From Pseudorhodoferax sp965279475 (GTDB lineage: Bacteria; Pseudomonadota; Gammaproteobacteria; Burkholderiales; Burkholderiaceae_C): a stretch of 64,000 nt of DNA. Position 1 is the first letter of the stretch. Each line of letters begins with the position of its first letter. Below the pieces are notes generated by a model. The model saw only the letters and a program-made list of their open reading frames with translations. It had not been told where the DNA came from and did not search any database. The position numbers were made by a program, and so were the translations under genes. The stretch is from assembly GCA_965279475.1 (NCBI GenBank), contig CBDIIA010000002.1, positions 1,674,001-1,738,000 of the forward strand. Direction: 5' to 3'. Positions 26,772 to 34,960 of this stretch are shown piece by piece.

Positions 26772-26879
26772 GTCGATCGCTTCTCAGTGGTCCATTGCGC
26801 TGGCGCGCCATCCGCGGGGCACGCAACAGTGTCGCAAGCCGCTGCTCAGGAGGCCGCGGAGCAGGCCATGCCAGTGCAC

Positions 26880-26966
26880 TCGCGGAACTGGCTCTGCCAG
26901 GCCGCTGAGTGCGCCCCTTGAGGGGGATGGAATGTCTACACGCAGTGAGACGTTCAAACGGGGTGG
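26880..26966 (+). repeat. GC-rich palindromic repeat, copy C
   Basis: This copy lies in the gap between the aldehyde dehydrogenase start and the MDR oxidoreductase stop. It reads CGCGGAACTGGCTCTGCCAG, as copy A does, then a weakened palindromic centre (GCCCCTTGAGGGGG) and ACACGCAGTG. The orientation is the same as copy A. Confidence 0.65.
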
Positions 26967-26973
26967 TTGCATT

Positions 26974-27993
26974 TCAGGCGGCGCGCAGACGCACCAGCTG
27001 CTTGCCGACATTGGCGCCGGCCAGCATGTCGATGAAAGCCTGCGGCGCGTTCTCCAGGCCCTCGGCGATGGATTCGCGGTAGTGCAGACGGCCTGCGCGG
27101 TAGGCGTCGGCCAGTGCGCGCGTGGCTTCGGGCCAGAGGTCCTTGTGGTCGGACAGCACGAAGCCGCGCACGGTGATGCGGTGGTTGAACACCTCGCGCA
27201 GGTTCTTCATGCCATAGGGCTCGGTGGCGTTGTACTGCGAGACCAGGCCGCACAGCGGGATGCGGGCAAAGTTGTTGGCCAGCGGCAGCACGGTGTCGAG
27301 GATGGAGCCGCCCACGTTGTCGAAATAGACGTCGACTCCCTTGGGAACGGCTTGGGCCAGGGCCTGCGCGAAGTCGGCCGCCTTGTAGTCGACGCAGGCA
27401 TCGAAGCCGTAGGCCGTGCGCACCAGCTCGCACTTGGCCGCGCCGCCGGCGATGCCGACCACCCGGCAGCCCTGGATCTTCGCCAGCTGGCCGACCACGC
27501 TGCCCACGGCGCCAGAGGCCGCGGAGACCAGCACCGTCTCGCCCGCCTGCGGACGGCCGAAGGCCATCAGGCCGACCCAGGCCGTGATGCCGGTCGAGCC
27601 CAGCGCGCCGAGGTAGGCGGTGGCCGGCGCCAGGTCCGTGTCCACCTTCTGCAGATCGGCCGGCGCCGCCACGCTGTAGTCCTGCCAGCCGAGGCGGCCG
27701 ACCACCCAGTCGCCGGGGGCGAAACCGTGGGCCCGGCTCTCCAGCACCTGGCCCACGGTGCGGCCCACGAGCACGTCGCCGATCGCCATCACCGGCGCAT
27801 AGGAATCCTTTTCCTCCATGCGCATGCGGATGTACGGGTCCACCGACAGCACGTCGTTGCGCACCAGCACCTGGCCGTCGCCCGGGCGCTGGACCGGAAC
27901 CTCGGCCAGGCGGAAGCAATCGGTGGTGGGTGTGCCCAGCGGGCGGCGGGCGAAGACGATCTGGCGTTGGGTGGCGGGCAGCGGAGCGTTCAT
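26974..27993 (-). CDS. NADP-dependent MDR-family oxidoreductase (prostaglandin/leukotriene reductase type)
   Basis: This 339-residue zinc-independent medium-chain reductase has an N-terminal DPYIRMRMEEKDSYAPVMAI region specific for the PTGR/CurA group. The NADPH motif is VLVSAASGAVGSVVGQLAKI, with KGVDVYFDNVGGSILDTVL and a FARIPLCGLVSQYN stretch after it. The family reduces alpha,beta-unsaturated carbonyls and alkenals with NADPH. There is no catalytic zinc site, as expected. Downstream lies a repeat copy and then the aldehyde dehydrogenase; upstream, 19 bases away in the same direction, is a TctC gene. Co-transcription with the TctC gene from the IclR-site region is likely. Confidence 0.9.
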   Translation of the reverse strand: MNAPLPATQRQIVFARRPLGTPTTDCFRLAEVPVQRPGDGQVLVRNDVLSVDPYIRMRMEEKDSYAPVMAIGDVLVGRTVGQVLESRAHGFAPGDWVVGRLGWQDYSVAAPADLQKVDTDLAPATAYLGALGSTGITAWVGLMAFGRPQAGETVLVSAASGAVGSVVGQLAKIQGCRVVGIAGGAAKCELVRTAYGFDACVDYKAADFAQALAQAVPKGVDVYFDNVGGSILDTVLPLANNFARIPLCGLVSQYNATEPYGMKNLREVFNHRITVRGFVLSDHKDLWPEATRALADAYRAGRLHYRESIAEGLENAPQAFIDMLAGANVGKQLVRLRAA

Positions 27994-28012
27994 GAAGATG
28001 AAGGGCAGGGGT

Positions 28013-29023
28013 TCAGGTGAGGGTGATGTTGGCGTCGTGGATCAGCTTTTGCAGCACGTCGCGCTGCTGGCCGAGCCAGAGGCCGAATTCTTGCGTGCTG
28101 TTGGCGACAAGCACGGTGCCCTGGGGCGCGACGGCCGCCGCCAGCGCCGGGTCCTTCGCGGCCTCGGCCACGGCCGCCTGCATGCGCCGCATCGGGGCGT
28201 CGGGCGTGCCGGCGGCTGCGAACAGGCCGAACCAGTCGTCCATGTCGTAGCCGGCGAAGCCGCGCTCGGCGATGGTCGGCACGTCGGGGTAGGTCGACAG
28301 GCGCTTCGCGCTGGTCACGGCCAGCATCCGGGTCTTGCCGGTGGCCAGCGTGCCACGGGCGGTCGAGGTGGTGATCAGGGCCGCGTCGATCTGTCCGCCC
28401 ATCACGTCGCGCGCCGCGTCGGCACCGCCGCGGTACGGCGTGTGCAGCAGCTGCACGCTTGCACGTTGCTGCAGCAGTGCCACGGCCAGGTGACCCATCG
28501 CGCCCGACGGCGGCGTGCCAACCGACACCGTGCCGGGCTTGGCGCGGGCCACGGCGATGAATTCCTCCAGCGTCTGGGCCGGGAAATCATGCCGCACCAG
28601 CAGCGCCTGGGGCGCGCGCACGGCCATGGTGATCGGCACGAAGGCCGTGCGGTAGTCGAAGGACAGGTCCTTCAACAGCACCGGGTTGGTCAGCTGGTTG
28701 GCCGCGTCCCAGATGAAGGTGTAGCCGTCCTTCGGCGCACCGAGCACCGCCGTGGCGGCAACCACGGCATTGCCGCCGGTGCGGTTCTCGATGGTCAGCG
28801 GCTGACCCAGGATGTCGGCGACGCGCTGGCCCACGGCGCGGGCCGAGGTGTCGGCGGCGCCGCCGGCCGAGAACGGCACGACGATGCGCACCGGCCGGGC
28901 CGGCCAGTTGCCCGTCTGCGCGAATGCGGCGGGGCCGACGCCGGCCAGGCCGGCGGCCAAACCACCGAGCAACAGCCGGCGGCGGGAAGGAGCGGTGGAG
29001 TGAAGTGGTGCGCGCGAAGCCAT
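28013..29023 (-). CDS. TctC-family substrate-binding protein with Tat-like signal
   Basis: This 336-residue receptor has an N-terminus with RRRLLLGGLAAGLAGVG, so export by the Tat route is possible. The mature protein begins NWPARPVRIVVPFSAGGAAD; ENRTGGNAVVAATAVLGAP and GTPPSGAMGHLAVALL are the ligand loops. Immediately upstream, between this start and the IclR stop, is a 17-bp symmetric site (GTTC-N9-GAAC) of the same kind as two sites before the divergent HMG-CoA-lyase-like gene. The receptor and the following MDR oxidoreductase are thus likely members of the IclR regulon. Confidence 0.92.
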   Translation of the reverse strand: MASRAPLHSTAPSRRRLLLGGLAAGLAGVGPAAFAQTGNWPARPVRIVVPFSAGGAADTSARAVGQRVADILGQPLTIENRTGGNAVVAATAVLGAPKDGYTFIWDAANQLTNPVLLKDLSFDYRTAFVPITMAVRAPQALLVRHDFPAQTLEEFIAVARAKPGTVSVGTPPSGAMGHLAVALLQQRASVQLLHTPYRGGADAARDVMGGQIDAALITTSTARGTLATGKTRMLAVTSAKRLSTYPDVPTIAERGFAGYDMDDWFGLFAAAGTPDAPMRRMQAAVAEAAKDPALAAAVAPQGTVLVANSTQEFGLWLGQQRDVLQKLIHDANITLT

Positions 29024-29050
29024 GGTGATGGATGTCCCCTAGAATGCGTT

Positions 29051-29067
29051 GTTCTGTCTATCAGAAC
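29051..29067. promoter_or_regulatory. predicted IclR operator upstream of TctC/MDR operon
   Basis: This is a symmetric GTTC-TGTCTATCA-GAAC site. The inverted repeat extends to perfect nine-base arms over 29048-29070 (GTTGTTCTG ... CAGAACAAC). It lies 28 bases before the TctC start. It has the same RTTC-N9-GAAY layout as two sites in the divergent iclR/HMG-lyase region, which is the reason to assign it to the neighbouring IclR regulator. Confidence 0.6.
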
Positions 29068-29152
29068 AACATTCTGAAAATTATAGAGGCGCGGTTTGGG
29101 GCTTCGCAAGGCCTTTGCGGGTTTACCCGAGGATTGGCTGTGCTGGCGAGCG

Positions 29153-29884
29153 TCAGCCGACCCGGCCGCGCAGCTGCTGTGCGGCGTGCAGCACGGGGGG
29201 GATGTGCGCGTCGGTGTAGCGGTTGGCCGGCATGGTCAGCGTGACCGCAGCGGACAGGCTGCCGTCCCCGCGGAACACCGGGGCCGAAATGCCGGCCACG
29301 TCGGCCAGCCTGTCGCCGCTGGCCGCGTAGTAGCCCTGCTGGCGGATGCGGGCGTACAGCATGCGTTCCTGCGGGTCTTCGGCCGTTTCGGCGTCGGACG
29401 CAAAGGCCCGCAACACCCGGCCACCGGAGCCGCGTCCCGCCGGCAGCAGATCGCCGGCGCGGATGTGGTCGCGCACGGGGTGCGGCGAATCGACGCGGTA
29501 CAGGCACAGCCGCTGCGCGCCTTGCGGAACATGGTAGGCGGCGCTCTCCCCGGTGGACTCCACCAGCGCGCGCAGCACCGGCAGCACCACCTGCTCGAGC
29601 GAGAACGAGGCAGCGTAGACGCCGTGCAACCGGGCAATCTCGCTGCCCAGCGCATACCGGCCGTCCTCCAGTTTCTGAACCAGGCGGGCATGCTCCAGCG
29701 ATGCCAGCAGCCTCAGCACGGTGCTCTTGTACAGGGCGGTCCGTTCGGCCAGCTGGCCGAGCGTCAGCGACCGGTCGCCGGTCTGGAATGCCGACAGCAG
29801 GGTGAGCGCACGGTCGACTGCCGCGGCACCGCCCGGGGCGGCGTGGCGGTCTGCCAGGGATTCGGTCTGGGCTTTGCGCGGCAT
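29153..29884 (-). CDS. IclR-family transcriptional regulator
   Basis: This 243-residue regulator has an N-terminal winged helix-turn-helix (VDRALTLLSAFQTGDRSLTL, then GQLAERTALYKSTVLRLLAS), followed by the IclR effector-binding domain (YALGSEIARLHGVYAAS, RVDSPHPVRDHIRAGDLLPA, GRGSGGRVLRAFA and DVAGISAPVFRGDGSLSAAV). It sits between a TctC/MDR pair on the same strand and a divergent HMG-lyase/CoA-transferase pair. Three matching 17-bp inverted repeats flank it, so it most likely controls both transcription units and its own gene. The effector is probably a pathway intermediate; its identity is unknown. Confidence 0.92.
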   Translation of the reverse strand: MPRKAQTESLADRHAAPGGAAAVDRALTLLSAFQTGDRSLTLGQLAERTALYKSTVLRLLASLEHARLVQKLEDGRYALGSEIARLHGVYAASFSLEQVVLPVLRALVESTGESAAYHVPQGAQRLCLYRVDSPHPVRDHIRAGDLLPAGRGSGGRVLRAFASDAETAEDPQERMLYARIRQQGYYAASGDRLADVAGISAPVFRGDGSLSAAVTLTMPANRYTDAHIPPVLHAAQQLRGRVG

Positions 29885-29945
29885 GGTGGAGGACGTGGCG
29901 GCAGGAGGTGGCCAGGGTTGACAGCGGGGGTAGATTGCGGCGAAG

Positions 29946-29982
29946 ATTCCAATAGAGAGAATTTTATTCTGTAAGTTGGAAT
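29946..29982. promoter_or_regulatory. two tandem predicted IclR operators in the divergent iclR/HMG-lyase region
   Basis: There are two 17-bp half-symmetric sites: ATTC-CAATAGAGA-GAAT at 29946-29962 and ATTC-TGTAAGTTG-GAAT at 29966-29982. Their centres are 20 bases apart, about two turns of the helix, so two dimers could bind on the same face. The outer arms also pair with each other (ATTCCAA with TTGGAAT). The second site ends 12 bases before the start of the HMG-lyase-like gene. Confidence 0.58.
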
Positions 29983-29994
29983 TTTTAAAGTCTT

Positions 29995-30942
29995 ATGCCG
30001 CCATCCAGTGTCGTCCAGGTGGACATCAGCGAAGTGGGTCCCCGTGACGGCCTTCAGAGTGTCTCCCGAACCATGCCGCTTGCCGCCAAGTGTGCATGGA
30101 TCGACGCCTTGTACCAGGCCGGCCTGCGGGAGATCGAGGTCGGCTCCTTCGTGCCTGCACAGTTGCTGCCTCAGTTGGCGGACACCGCCGACGTGGTGGC
30201 GCACGCGCGCACGCTGCCCGGCCTCACCGTGCTGGCCCTGGTGCCCAACCTGCGGGGCGCCCAGGCGGCGCTCGATGCGGGCGTGCACAAGCTGACGCTG
30301 CCGGTCTCGGCCAGCGCCGCGCATTCGCTGGCCAACGTGCGCAAGACCCGGGAGCAGATGGTCGAGGAACTGCGGGCCGTGGTGGCGCTGCGCGACGCGC
30401 GTGCACCCGGCGTGACGATCGAGGTGGGCCTGTCCACCGCCTTCGGCTGCACCCTGCAGGGCCTGGTGCCGGAAGACGACGTCATCCGGCTGGCCGTGCA
30501 GTGCGCGCAGGCCGGCGCGCAGGAGGTGGGGCTGTCCGACACGACCGGGCATGCGAATCCGGCCCAGGTGCGCAGGCTGTTCCGCCGCCTGCGCAGCGAG
30601 CTCGGCCCCCAGGCCGGCGCCGCCCACATGCACAACACCCGCGGCCTGGGTCTCGCGAACTGTCTTGCCGCCTACGACGAGGGCGTGCGCACTTTCGACG
30701 CCTCGCTCGGGGGGCTGGGCGGCTGCCCCTATGCGCCGGGCGCGTCCGGCAATGTGGTGACCGAGGACCTTGTCTTCATGTTCGAGGCCATGGGGGTGGC
30801 CACCGGCATCGACCTGGGCGCGCTGATCGCGGCGCGCGAGCCGCTGCGCCAAGGCCTGCCCGGCGAACCGCTGTACGGTATGGTGCCGGAAGCGGGCCTG
30901 CCCAAGGGGTTCGTCGCCGCCGGGGAGCTGGCCCATGCATGA
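29995..30942 (+). CDS. hydroxymethylglutaryl-CoA lyase family protein
   Basis: This is a 315-residue TIM-barrel lyase of the HMGL-like family. The N-terminal metal/catalytic motif is VGPRDGLQSV, and EVGSFVP, LGLANCLAAYDEG and the conserved HMG-CoA-lyase block GLGGCPYAPGASGNVVTEDL follow. The cysteine in GGCPYAPGA is the catalytic loop residue of true HMG-CoA lyases, and HMHNTRG supplies metal-binding histidines. It would cleave HMG-CoA or a related 3-hydroxyacyl-CoA to acetyl-CoA plus a keto product. The next gene, overlapping by eight bases, is a class III CoA-transferase, so a free hydroxydicarboxylate is probably activated and then cleaved. Confidence 0.9.
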   Translation: MPPSSVVQVDISEVGPRDGLQSVSRTMPLAAKCAWIDALYQAGLREIEVGSFVPAQLLPQLADTADVVAHARTLPGLTVLALVPNLRGAQAALDAGVHKLTLPVSASAAHSLANVRKTREQMVEELRAVVALRDARAPGVTIEVGLSTAFGCTLQGLVPEDDVIRLAVQCAQAGAQEVGLSDTTGHANPAQVRRLFRRLRSELGPQAGAAHMHNTRGLGLANCLAAYDEGVRTFDASLGGLGGCPYAPGASGNVVTEDLVFMFEAMGVATGIDLGALIAAREPLRQGLPGEPLYGMVPEAGLPKGFVAAGELAHA

Positions 30943-32134
30943 CGACACCACCCTGCCATCCCCGCCCGCCGCGCCACTGCCCCTGCTGGGCATCCGCGTG
31001 GTGGAGTTCACGCACATGGTGATGGGCCCCACCTGCGGCATGGTGCTGGCGGACCTGGGCGCCGAGGTCATCAAGGTGGAGCCTTTGGCGGGGGACAACA
31101 CGCGCCGCCTGATGGGCTCCGGTGCGGGGTTCTTCCCGATGTTCAACCGCAACAAGAAAAGCGTCGCGCTGGACCTGCATTCGCTCGCGGGCCGCGAGGC
31201 CGCGTTGCGGCTGGTGGCCACGGCCGACATCGTGAGCGAGAACTTCAAGCCCGAGACCATGCGCCGGCTGGGCCTCGACTACGCGAGCCTGAAGACGCTG
31301 CATCCGGGCCTCGTCTATGTGAGCCACAAGGGCTTCCTGCCCGGTCCGTACGACCACCGCACCGCGCTCGACGAGGTGGTGCAGATGATGGGCGGGCTGG
31401 CCTACATGACCGGCCGGCCCGGCGACCCCCTGCGTGCCGGCACCAGCGTCAACGACATCATGGGCGGCCTCTTCGGCGCCCTCGGCGCCATGGCCGCACT
31501 GCGCCAGCGCGACGCCACCGGGCTAGGCCAGGAGGTGCAGTCGGCCCTGTTCGAGAACAACGTCTTCCTGGTGGCGCAACACATGATGCAGTTCGCCGTG
31601 ACGGGGCGGGCGGCAGCGCCGATGCCGGCGCGCATTTCGGCCTGGGGCATCTACGACGTGTTCACGGTGCAGGGTGGCGAGCAGATCTTTCTCGCGGTGG
31701 TCAGCGACACGCAGTGGGCCGCGTTCTGCGATGCGTTCGGTTATGCGGACCTGCGCGGCGACGCCCGGCTGGCCACCAACAACCAGCGCGTGCAGGCGCG
31801 CGATTGGCTGATGCCGCAGCTGCGTGCGCGCCTGGCGGCCTACAGTGCGGCCGAGTTGTCCGAGATCTTTGCCCGCCACACGCTGCCGTTCGCGCCCATC
31901 ACGCGGCCGCAGGATCTGCTGAACGATCCGCACCTGCTGGCCACGGGCGGCCTGGCGTCGTTGACGCTGCCGGACGGCCGCGAGACACGCACCGCCTTGC
32001 TGCCGATCACCCTGGGCGGGAGCCGCCCGGGTGTGCGCAGCGGCCCGCCGAAGATCGGCGAACACACGGAACAGGTGTTGCGTGAACTGGGCTACGACGA
32101 CGCGGCGATCACCGCCCTGCAGAAGCCTGCCTGA
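30935..32134 (+). CDS. CaiB/BaiF (class III) CoA-transferase
   Basis: This 399-residue family III CoA-transferase opens LGIRVVEFTHMVMGPTCGMVLADLGAEVIKVE in consecutive parts, typical of CaiB. NRNKKSVALDL, SENFKPETMRRLGLDYASLK and the segment HRTALDEVVQMMGGLAYMTG follow, with the catalytic Asp expected in this last region. The C-terminal segment TLPFAPITRPQDLLNDPHL is also typical. It overlaps the HMG-lyase-like gene. Together they may move CoA from succinyl-CoA to a hydroxy acid such as 3-hydroxy-3-methylglutarate, then split it. That pathway is an inference from the pair and not from substrate residues. Confidence 0.9.
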   Translation: MHDDTTLPSPPAAPLPLLGIRVVEFTHMVMGPTCGMVLADLGAEVIKVEPLAGDNTRRLMGSGAGFFPMFNRNKKSVALDLHSLAGREAALRLVATADIVSENFKPETMRRLGLDYASLKTLHPGLVYVSHKGFLPGPYDHRTALDEVVQMMGGLAYMTGRPGDPLRAGTSVNDIMGGLFGALGAMAALRQRDATGLGQEVQSALFENNVFLVAQHMMQFAVTGRAAAPMPARISAWGIYDVFTVQGGEQIFLAVVSDTQWAAFCDAFGYADLRGDARLATNNQRVQARDWLMPQLRARLAAYSAAELSEIFARHTLPFAPITRPQDLLNDPHLLATGGLASLTLPDGRETRTALLPITLGGSRPGVRSGPPKIGEHTEQVLRELGYDDAAITALQKPA

Positions 32135-32164
32135 CCGCGCCGCGGTCGTTCGCTGCGCGCGCCG

Positions 32165-34894
32165 TCAGGCGGCCAGCGGCGCTAGCGGCGCCAGCTGCTG
32201 GCGGGTGTGCTCTTCGAGCCACAACTCCAATTGGTCGGCCGCCACCGGCCGCGAGAACAGATAGCCCTGCAGCACCGGGCATTCACCGGCCACGAGGAAG
32301 GCCCGTTGCGCCTCGGTCTCCACGCCCTCGGCGACCACGCGCATGCCCAGGCTCTTGCCGATGCGCAGCACCGAGGTCGTGAGCGCGCGCGACATGTCGC
32401 TGTGCTCGATGTCGTGCACGAAACTCTTGTCGAGCTTGAGCTCGTCGATCGGCAGCCGGTGCAGGTAACTCAGGCTCGAGTAGCCGGTGCCGAAATCGTC
32501 CATCGACAGCCGCACGCCCAGCGCGTGCACGGCCTCCAGCGTCGCCAGCACCACCGGGTCGGCGCTCAGCATCACGCTTTCGGTCATCTCGAGCACCAGA
32601 TCGTCGGGCGACAGCCCGTGGTCGCGCAGCACACGCGCCACGGTCTGCGGCAGGTCGGCCTCGTGGAAGTTGCTGGCCGACAGGTTGACCGCAACGTGCG
32701 GCACGGCAATGCCGCGGCGGCGCCAGTCGGCCATCTGCCGGCAGGCCTGCGCCAGCACCCAGGCGCCAAGCGCGCGGATCAGCCCGCATTCCTCGGCCAG
32801 TGCAACGAAGCGCAGCGGCGGCACGGCACCCAGCTGCGGATGGGCCCAGCGCAGCAGCGCCTCGACCCCGTACAGGCTGGCGTCGCCGCTGGCGATCTGC
32901 GGCTGGTAGTGCAGTGCCAACCCGTCGTCGGCCAGGGCGGCGCGCAGATCGGCCTCGAGCATCGCGCGCTCCTGGGCGGCGCGGTTCAGTTCGGCGCTGA
33001 AGAACTGGTAGCGCCTGCGGCCTTGCGGCTTGGCCTGGTACATCGCCATGTCGGCGTGGCGCACCAGCGTGTCGACATCGGTGCCGTCCTCCGGAAACAC
33101 CGCCACGCCGATGCTGGCCGTGGGGTGCAGCGTGACACCCAGCACTTCCACTGGCTGGGCGATGGCGGCGACCAGGCGCTCGGCCGCGTTCGACGCCTGG
33201 GCGGCGCTGCATTGCGACAGCACCGCCACGAATTCGTCGCCCGACAGCCGGCCGACCACGTCGGCATCGCGCGCAAACGATTCGAGCCGGCGCGCCAGCT
33301 CCTTCAGCAGCGCATCGCCGGCCATGTGACCCTGCGTGTCGTTGACCTGCTTGAACCGGTCGAGGTCGATGAACAGCACGGTGAGCGGCGTGTGCGAGCG
33401 CCGGGCCTCGTGCAGCACGCGCTCGGCCTTGGACAGCAGCATCGCGCGGTTGGCCAGGCCGGTCAGCGAATCGTAGAACGCCAGCTGGTGGATGTGTGCC
33501 TTGGCCTTCTCGCGCTCCAGGCACAGCGTGCACAGGTGCAGGCACACGTCGACCAGGCGGCGGTGCAGCGGGCTCGGCTCGCGCGGTTCGCGGTAGTAGA
33601 ACGCGAACGTGCCCAGCACTTGGCCGTCGCTGCCGCAGATGGGGCTCGACCAGCAGGCGCGCAGGCCCAGCGGCAGCGCCAGCGCACCGTACGCCTCCCA
33701 CAGCGGGTCGTTGGCGATGTCGAGGGCCAGCACCGGCTCGTTGCGCCACGCCGCAGTGCCGCAGGCGCCGGCATGTGGGCCGATCGGCAGGCCGTCGAGC
33801 GCCTGCGCAAACTGCTCGGGAAGCGAGGGCGCCGCCAGGGGCCGCACCAGGCCCGCGGCATCGATGGCGAGGATCGTCGCGACCACTTCGGGGGCAATGC
33901 GCTCGACCTCGCGGCAGACCAGCGTCATCACGTCGAGCATCGGGGTCTCGCGTGCCATCGCGTCGAGCACCTTGTACTGCAGCACCTCGTGCATCTTGGT
34001 CTGCGTGATGTCGGCCAGCACGCCGACGAAATTGCGCACGCGGCCCTCGGCATCGAGCACCGGGTTGACCACGACCGACACCCACAGCGGCCGGCGGTCC
34101 TTGGTGTAGGCCAGCAGTTCGACGCAATAGCCTTCGCCCGAGATCGCCTTGGCGCGGATCTCCTCGATCACGCGTGCATCGGTGTGCGGGCCGGTCAGCA
34201 CCTCGGTCGGCAGGCGTCCTATCAGCTCTTCGGGGCTGTAGCCGAACATGCGCACGCAACCTGCATTGGCGAACACGATGCGGCGGTCCAGGCCCGACAC
34301 CACGATGGCGCTATCGCTCTCGTTGACGGCAGTCGACAGCAGATCCTGTTGCGTCAGCACCGCGCGCTGTTGCACCATGTCGCGCACGAAGAGGGTGTAG
34401 AGAATGTGCACGATGACGCACTCGACGCCTGTCTGCAGCGCGACGCAGGCCATGACCACCAGGCTTTGCGGCCCATCGGGCTGTGGCAGCACATGGACCG
34501 GCCAGCCCGCCAGTTGGAGCAGGCCGAATCCCACGTGGTGCAGCGTCGCGAGGCCGGCAGCCCCCAGCAGGGGGCGCCAGTCGAGATAGACCAGCAGGAA
34601 CGTCAGTGTCGCGAAGATGCCGAAGTGGGCCGCCAGCTGTCCCTGGGCCAGCTGGATGTGCAAGGCCGCCAGCGTGATGGCCAGCAACGCCAGCAGCATG
34701 CGGCTGGCCAGCGTGCCGCCAGTCCGCCAGAACACCAGCCCGGCCGCTGTCACCAGCCCGGCGACTAGAGGAAGCACCCAGGCCAGGGCCTCATGGCGCC
34801 AGCCCAGCGCGAGAGCGGCCAGCGCGTAGAGGCCGATCATGCCCAGCAACAACCGGTCCGCGCGGTAAGCCAGCGGACCGGTCGGGGCGCTCAT
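32165..34894 (-). CDS. membrane PAS-GAF-GGDEF-EAL cyclic-di-GMP protein
   Basis: This 909-residue signalling protein has about five to six membrane helices in its first 190 residues. A PAS domain follows (STAVNESDSAIVVSGLDRRI to NFVGVLADITQT), then a GAF-like domain (PEVVATILAIDA to CGTAAWRNEPVLALDI), a GGDEF domain and an EAL domain. The cyclase motif reads RLSGDEFVAVL (SGDEF, a tolerated variant), with an I-site RDAD five residues before. The phosphodiesterase motif is GVEALLRW, with NLSASNFHE, LEMTESVM and DDFGTGYSSLSYL all conserved. It may make or degrade cyclic di-GMP; the intact EAL residues favour phosphodiesterase activity. The gene is monocistronic. Confidence 0.92.
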   Translation of the reverse strand: MSAPTGPLAYRADRLLLGMIGLYALAALALGWRHEALAWVLPLVAGLVTAAGLVFWRTGGTLASRMLLALLAITLAALHIQLAQGQLAAHFGIFATLTFLLVYLDWRPLLGAAGLATLHHVGFGLLQLAGWPVHVLPQPDGPQSLVVMACVALQTGVECVIVHILYTLFVRDMVQQRAVLTQQDLLSTAVNESDSAIVVSGLDRRIVFANAGCVRMFGYSPEELIGRLPTEVLTGPHTDARVIEEIRAKAISGEGYCVELLAYTKDRRPLWVSVVVNPVLDAEGRVRNFVGVLADITQTKMHEVLQYKVLDAMARETPMLDVMTLVCREVERIAPEVVATILAIDAAGLVRPLAAPSLPEQFAQALDGLPIGPHAGACGTAAWRNEPVLALDIANDPLWEAYGALALPLGLRACWSSPICGSDGQVLGTFAFYYREPREPSPLHRRLVDVCLHLCTLCLEREKAKAHIHQLAFYDSLTGLANRAMLLSKAERVLHEARRSHTPLTVLFIDLDRFKQVNDTQGHMAGDALLKELARRLESFARDADVVGRLSGDEFVAVLSQCSAAQASNAAERLVAAIAQPVEVLGVTLHPTASIGVAVFPEDGTDVDTLVRHADMAMYQAKPQGRRRYQFFSAELNRAAQERAMLEADLRAALADDGLALHYQPQIASGDASLYGVEALLRWAHPQLGAVPPLRFVALAEECGLIRALGAWVLAQACRQMADWRRRGIAVPHVAVNLSASNFHEADLPQTVARVLRDHGLSPDDLVLEMTESVMLSADPVVLATLEAVHALGVRLSMDDFGTGYSSLSYLHRLPIDELKLDKSFVHDIEHSDMSRALTTSVLRIGKSLGMRVVAEGVETEAQRAFLVAGECPVLQGYLFSRPVAADQLELWLEEHTRQQLAPLAPLAA

Positions 34895-34960
34895 GGCGAG
34901 GGGCGGTGTTGCGAAGGCGGCTGGCGTCGGGGCTGGGAGGGCCTGCTGCGTGGCACCGGG

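Noticed and set aside
32207..34768. An open frame of 853 codons on the plus strand opposite the GGDEF-EAL gene
   Set aside because: Low-complexity His/Gln/Arg-rich composition and no motifs; it is the mirror of a well-supported gene.
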